A DNA stretch of 64,000 nt from Paenibacillus oryzae (GTDB taxonomy: Bacteria; Bacillota; Bacilli; Paenibacillales; Paenibacillaceae), in assembly GCF_001675045.1 (NCBI RefSeq), contig NZ_LYPA01000070.1, forward strand, positions 1 to 64,000, read 5' to 3'. Positions within the stretch are counted from its first letter, which is position 1; the number at the start of each line of letters is the position of its first letter. The position numbers were made by a program, and so were the translations under genes. The notes under the pieces were generated by a model. The model did not search any database. It saw nothing but the letters and a program-made list of their open reading frames with translations, and was not told the DNA's origin. Shown here piece after piece: positions 60,603-64,000 of the stretch.

Positions 60603-62291
60603 TTATTGGAAGCCCATTTTTTCAAAGGGCAGCTCATATTGCGTTTGCTTGAAGGAAATATGCTTTAAATCCTTGGGTGCAATGATCGTTACGATTCCAT
60701 TGGTTAGCGGGATAAACACAGCCTCGTCATGAACGATGGTCAAAATTTCTCTATACAGCGCTTGTCTGCTTTGCTCGTCCTTTGAAACCATCACTTCATT
60801 GATTTTACCGTACAGCTCATCCGCCTGATGGATTCCCTTGGTTGTATGCAGGTAAGACGATTCAGCAGTAAAAGCGGAAATGGTGCTTTGCGGATCATAG
60901 GCCAAACCCCAGGTCTGATTAAACAGCAGCTCATAATCGCCCGTTGCTCTCCGTTTTGCCAATGAAGAGGATTCCTCGCCAACAAGCTCTAGCCCGATAC
61001 CGGCTGTTTTGGCCGTGCTCTGAATAAACTCGGCCTGGGTTTTCTGGGACGGTGAGGCTGCGTCATAGTATAGCTTGACGCTTAAGGCGCGGCCGTTTTT
61101 GGAGCGGATGCCGCTGCGGCTATCTGATTTCCAGCCTGCTTCCTCCAGCAGCCTGATAGCCGCTTCCGGGTTATATTCCCGTTTGCCCAGGCCAATATCG
61201 GCATAGTTGACGTTGGAGGAGAAAAGGGATTCGGCAGGCAATTCCGTACCGCTGAAAATGTCCATGCTGATGGTTTCCCGGTCGATGCTTTGCCAAAGAG
61301 CCTCCCTGACTGCTTTTTCAGCGACGGGGCTATCACTTTTGCTGCTGTTTGCAGCAATTATTTTTGTATTCATCGCCTGGCTTCTGACAATCTGATAATT
61401 TTGATCCTCCGCCAATTGATTCATGGCTTGCACATCAATGCTGTCCGCCCCGCGGTCATCCGTAAAAATAAAATTAACCTCTCCCTTCTTCAAGGCCAAA
61501 AGGGTGGTTTCCCCGGCTGGCAGCACCTTTGCGGTTATTTTCGATAGATGCGGAGCTTCGCCCCAATAGCTTTCATTAGCTTCAAATACGGCGTATTGAT
61601 CGGTTTTGTGTTCAACAAGCCTGTAAGGACCCGTTCCGTTGTAGCCCGTTACGCCATCCCTGGTGCCGCCATTCTTAAAATCGTTTGGCGAAATAAAAGC
61701 ATAAGGCCGCGTCATGGCCAATTCCAGAAGAGCCGGGTAATAGGCTTCGGTCAAGTCCAGTTGAACGGTATGTTCGTCAAGGGCATGAATAGCCGCAATT
61801 TTGGCCGAAAGCTTGATCCAGGCATGTTTGGCCGCATTGGCCTGCACAGCCTCGATATTTTTTTTGACGGCTTCCGCATTAAAGGGGGCTCCGTCGTGGA
61901 AGGTTACTCCTTTTCGCAGATGAAACGTATAGCTTTTGCCGTCGGGAGAAATGTCCCAGGATTCAGCAAGCAGCGGCTTGATGCCGTCTTTGGTATTTTC
62001 AACCAGCGATTCAAAAACCATGCCAGTGGCAGGGATGGAGCCGGCGTAGAGATGCGGGTTAATATCGTTGATATCTTTGGCGGTTGCATAGGTAAGCTCT
62101 TGCGCAGCGGGATGTGTGGATTCGTTGGCAGCAGAGCCTGCCGGATCTGCGCCCGAGGAACTGGCGTTTTGGGGTGAGTAGCTGCCATTAAACGTTGCGC
62201 CTCCGCTATTTGTTGAGTTTGCGCTGCAAGCAGCAAGCAGCATTATCGCAAGCGCGGCTAAGGTCAGCAAATAAATGGTCTTTTTAGTCAT
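60603..62291 (-). CDS. cntA: Metal/metallophore-binding lipoprotein (CntA/NikA-like)
   Basis: 562 residues. Lipobox LLAAC (about 18-22), a Ser/Gly/Asn-rich tether to about 65, then an Opp/Nik-type SBP_bac_5 fold (LTYATAKDINDINPHLYAGSIPATGMVFESLV, ESWDISPDGKSYTFHLRKGVTFHDGAPFNAEAV). Closer in layout to NikA/CntA than to OppA. It would bind a Zn, Ni or Co complex with a nicotianamine-like metallophore. GGAGG before ATG 62291. A Zur box lies 34 bases upstream. First gene of the six-gene operon. Confidence 0.75.
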   Translation of the reverse strand: MTKKTIYLLTLAALAIMLLAACSANSTNSGGATFNGSYSPQNASSSGADPAGSAANESTHPAAQELTYATAKDINDINPHLYAGSIPATGMVFESLVENTKDGIKPLLAESWDISPDGKSYTFHLRKGVTFHDGAPFNAEAVKKNIEAVQANAAKHAWIKLSAKIAAIHALDEHTVQLDLTEAYYPALLELAMTRPYAFISPNDFKNGGTRDGVTGYNGTGPYRLVEHKTDQYAVFEANESYWGEAPHLSKITAKVLPAGETTLLALKKGEVNFIFTDDRGADSIDVQAMNQLAEDQNYQIVRSQAMNTKIIAANSSKSDSPVAEKAVREALWQSIDRETISMDIFSGTELPAESLFSSNVNYADIGLGKREYNPEAAIRLLEEAGWKSDSRSGIRSKNGRALSVKLYYDAASPSQKTQAEFIQSTAKTAGIGLELVGEESSSLAKRRATGDYELLFNQTWGLAYDPQSTISAFTAESSYLHTTKGIHQADELYGKINEVMVSKDEQSRQALYREILTIVHDEAVFIPLTNGIVTIIAPKDLKHISFKQTQYELPFEKMGFQ

Positions 62292-62324
62292 GATAGGCCT
62301 CCAGGGTTTTGTTTTGTTCTATAA

Positions 62325-62339
62325 TAGTAATTATTACGA
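62325..62339 (-). promoter_or_regulatory. Zur box of the cntA-E operon
   Basis: TAGTAAT-T-ATTACGA agrees with the Bacillus Zur consensus TCGTAATnATTACGA at 13 of 14 fixed positions. It overlaps the operon's likely -10 (TATTAT, minus strand 62326-62321), so Zur bound to zinc would block transcription. Confidence 0.8.
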
Positions 62340-62412
62340 TTAACAATAGGTAAATATTAGCGAAGGCCCGGAATTTCGTCAATAGTTTTTTTGTTTCTCT
62401 GGCCCGACCACA

Positions 62413-62593
62413 GCGGACACCGATGACCGTTACAGGGCCAAATCAAAGGAATCTATACGGCTAGCGGACGTTAGTGTCCGTAACAACCCCGAAATAACCT
62501 GATTTACGTAAAATGATTGCTCTAATGGACATTTATGTCCGCCACACTAGCAAAATCCTCAATTTTTGCCTTATGGCGGACAAAAATGTCCGT
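62413..62593. repeat. Cluster of four short palindromes (GGACA..TGTCC)
   Basis: Four related dyads at about 62414-62430 (imperfect), 62465-62480, 62527-62540 and 62577-62592: CGGAC-n6-GTCCG, GGACAT-tt-ATGTCC, CGGACA-aaaa-TGTCCG. Their centres are about 50-60 bases apart. A similar palindrome occurs at 11774-11785. They could be REP-like repeats or tandem operators in the adhE upstream region. Confidence 0.6.
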
Positions 62594-62672
62594 TGCGCAA
62601 ATCCATCAATAGGGGCGATGCGGGCAAAAAGAGCGGATTGTGAGAATGCTCTCTTTTTCCAGATCAAATTCA

Positions 62673-62688
62673 GGTGAAAATTTTCACA
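62673..62688. promoter_or_regulatory. Upstream Fnr/Rex-type palindrome
   Basis: GGTGAAAATTTTCACA; with the next A it matches 16 of 18 positions of a Rex-type TTGTGAA-n4-TTCACAA site. Its centre is 29 bases upstream of the next palindrome. Confidence 0.55.
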
Positions 62689-62701
62689 AAAACCGAAAAT
62701 A

Positions 62702-62717
62702 TGTGAAATAATTCACA
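62702..62717. promoter_or_regulatory. Fnr/Rex-type palindrome before adhE
   Basis: TGTGAAATAATTCACA is a perfect TGTGA-n6-TCACA Fnr/Crp box and also fits Rex. A possible -10 TATATT at 62739-62744 puts the start near 62751, so the box centre would be at about -41.5, the class II activator position. That favours Fnr-like activation; Rex repression is the alternative. Confidence 0.65.
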
Positions 62718-62792
62718 GATGGAACCTTCTCTGAGGGGTATATTGATATCAAGAAGAGATAAACAACGACTACCTTACAGGAGGGAAAACAA

Positions 62793-64000
62793 ATGGCTGT
62801 TAAAGAGAGCAAGGTTAAAGATCAGCCGGCTGCAGAAATGACGGCGGGCGAACACGTGAATCAGTTGGTGGCCAATGCAAAAAAAGCGCTGGAGCAGTTT
62901 ATGAAGCTGAACCAGGAGCAGGTTGATACAATCGTACAGGCTATGGCATTGGCTGGTCTGGACCGTCATATGGAGCTGGCGAAGATGGCGGTAGAGGAAA
63001 CGGGCAGAGGGGTATACGAAGACAAAATCACAAAAAACATCTTTGCGACCGAATACATCTACCATGACATCAAGCATAAAAAAACGGTTGGCGTCATCGA
63101 AGAAAACAAATACGAAAACTATATGAAGGTTGCAGAGCCGCTTGGCGTTCTTGCCGGGGTTACTCCGGTAACAAACCCGACATCGACAACGATGTTCAAA
63201 GCGCTGATTGCTGCAAAAACGAGAAACCCGATTGTGTTTGGCTTCCATCCATCTGCTCAAAAGTGCAGCGCAGCAGCTGCCAAAACGCTGCTGGATGCAG
63301 CCGTGAAAAATGGCGCTCCCGAGCATATGATCCAATGGATCGAATTGCCTTCCGTTGAAGCGACGCAAACGCTGATGAACCATCCCGACGTTGCGCTCGT
63401 GCTGGCAACAGGCGGTCCCGGCATGGTCAAATCGGCTTACAGCACCGGCAAACCGGCGCTTGGCGTTGGCTCGGGCAACGTGCCTGCTTTTATTGAAAAA
63501 ACAGCAAACCTGGAGCAAGCGGTCAACGATATCATCCTTTCGAAAACGTTTGACAACGGTATGATTTGCGCATCCGAGCAAGCGGTCATTATCGAAGAGC
63601 CGGTTTATGAAAAAGTGAAAAAGCTGATGGCGGATCAAGGCTGCTACTTCCTGAGCAAGGAGGAAACAGCGAAGGTGTCCGATTTGGTTATCGTCAAGGA
63701 TAAATGCGCAGTCAACGGCGCAATTGTAGGCAAACCTGCAACGTACATCGCCGAGGTTGCTGGCGTAAAAGTGCCTGCAGGCACAAAAATGCTGGTGGCT
63801 GAAATCGGCGGCGTAGGTCCCGATTACCCGCTGTCGGCTGAAAAGCTTAGCCCCGTGCTGGCATGTCTCAGAGTTAAAAATGTGGAGCAAGGCATCGAAA
63901 CAGCCATGAAGGTTGTTGAGTTTGGCGGCATGGGCCATTCGTCGGCGGTTCACACCAACGACGACGCAGTTATCCGGGCCTTTGGGGATCGTCTGCAAAC
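62793..64000 (+). CDS. adhE: Bifunctional acetaldehyde-CoA/alcohol dehydrogenase AdhE, N-terminal part
   Basis: Open from ATG 62793 to the window end, 402 codons of a protein usually about 870 residues long. GGAGGG lies 8 bases upstream. The visible part is the aldehyde dehydrogenase half: PLGVLAGVTPVTNPTSTTMFKALIAAKTRNPIVFGFHPSAQ, the nucleotide-binding VLATGGPGMV, GVGSGNVPAFIEK and the catalytic Cys in FDNGMICASEQAVI (about residue 256). The enzyme reduces acetyl-CoA to ethanol with two NADH in fermentation. The alcohol dehydrogenase half lies beyond the window. Two Fnr/Rex-type sites upstream suit anaerobic induction. Confidence 0.93.
   Translation, partial: MAVKESKVKDQPAAEMTAGEHVNQLVANAKKALEQFMKLNQEQVDTIVQAMALAGLDRHMELAKMAVEETGRGVYEDKITKNIFATEYIYHDIKHKKTVGVIEENKYENYMKVAEPLGVLAGVTPVTNPTSTTMFKALIAAKTRNPIVFGFHPSAQKCSAAAAKTLLDAAVKNGAPEHMIQWIELPSVEATQTLMNHPDVALVLATGGPGMVKSAYSTGKPALGVGSGNVPAFIEKTANLEQAVNDIILSKTFDNGMICASEQAVIIEEPVYEKVKKLMADQGCYFLSKEETAKVSDLVIVKDKCAVNGAIVGKPATYIAEVAGVKVPAGTKMLVAEIGGVGPDYPLSAEKLSPVLACLRVKNVEQGIETAMKVVEFGGMGHSSAVHTNDDAVIRAFGDRLQ

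Noticed and set aside
62775..63998. 407-codon open frame on the minus strand opposite adhE
   Set aside because: The plus strand encodes a clear AdhE N-terminus with catalytic motifs and a good ribosome site. The minus frame is rich in His, Cys, Phe and Arg with no family pattern.

Overview
The window looks like a chromosomal segment of a low-to-mid GC Firmicute, most probably Paenibacillus or a close relative. Pointers are YesM/YesN-type two-component pairs beside LplB/YtcP/lipoprotein ABC importers, a secreted protein with a copper-amine-oxidase-N stalk domain, a T-box leader, Fur, Zur and CcpA sites of Bacillus type, and frequent TTG/GTG starts behind strong GGAGG sites. I see no rRNA, tRNA, CRISPR array, prophage or complete insertion sequence.

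Layout. 0-2.5 kb: end of an unknown gene, then a secreted VWA protein behind a structured leader. 2.6-10 kb: sugar-acid locus with GntR and AraC regulators, an RraA-like protein, a binding-protein-dependent importer and mannonate dehydratase (UxuA). 10-15.1 kb (minus): a YdcZ / Crp-family / YdcZ operon, then an operon of two SDRs and an enolase-superfamily dehydratase. 15.2-18 kb: repeats, a MITE-like element and a PAS-GGDEF-EAL protein. 18-22.7 kb: an SGNH hydrolase with an ABC-2 exporter, and a Fur-box-controlled ABC exporter. 22.7-24.7 kb: a T-box-controlled glutaminyl-tRNA synthetase. 25.7-30 kb: Rpn-type nuclease, then a lactonase / aldo-keto reductase / Zn-dehydrogenase operon divergent from an AraC regulator. 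30-31.7 kb: membrane-anchored hydrolase with a MerR regulator. 31.9-40.9 kb: YesMN-type two-component system, oligosaccharide importer and two tandem paralogous binding lipoproteins.

41-45.9 kb: NlpC/P60 hydrolase, then a six-gene envelope-stress cassette (small membrane protein, PspA, PspC, second PspA, LiaS-like kinase, LiaR-like regulator). 45.8-50 kb: MobB, a diguanylate cyclase, two unknown genes and a YwmB-like protein. 50-53.4 kb: Zwf and release factor 3. 53.5-56 kb: a MITE with target-site duplication and a membrane-anchored FAD oxidoreductase. 56-62.3 kb (minus): a six-gene operon in the order cntA-B-C-D-F-E behind a near-consensus Zur box, without the metallophore biosynthesis genes. 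62.8 kb to the end: the start of AdhE behind two Fnr/Rex-type palindromes.

The most interesting items are the Zur-controlled cntABCDFE-like operon without synthesis genes, the double-PspA Lia-like cassette, the T-box glnS, the MerR-type stretched promoter of the hydrolase-merR operon, the auto-regulated Crp/YdcZ operon, the probable AUC-started permease, and two structurally complete MITE-like elements, one of which shares sequence with other repeats in the window. All functional statements come from reading the sequence; no database search was run.
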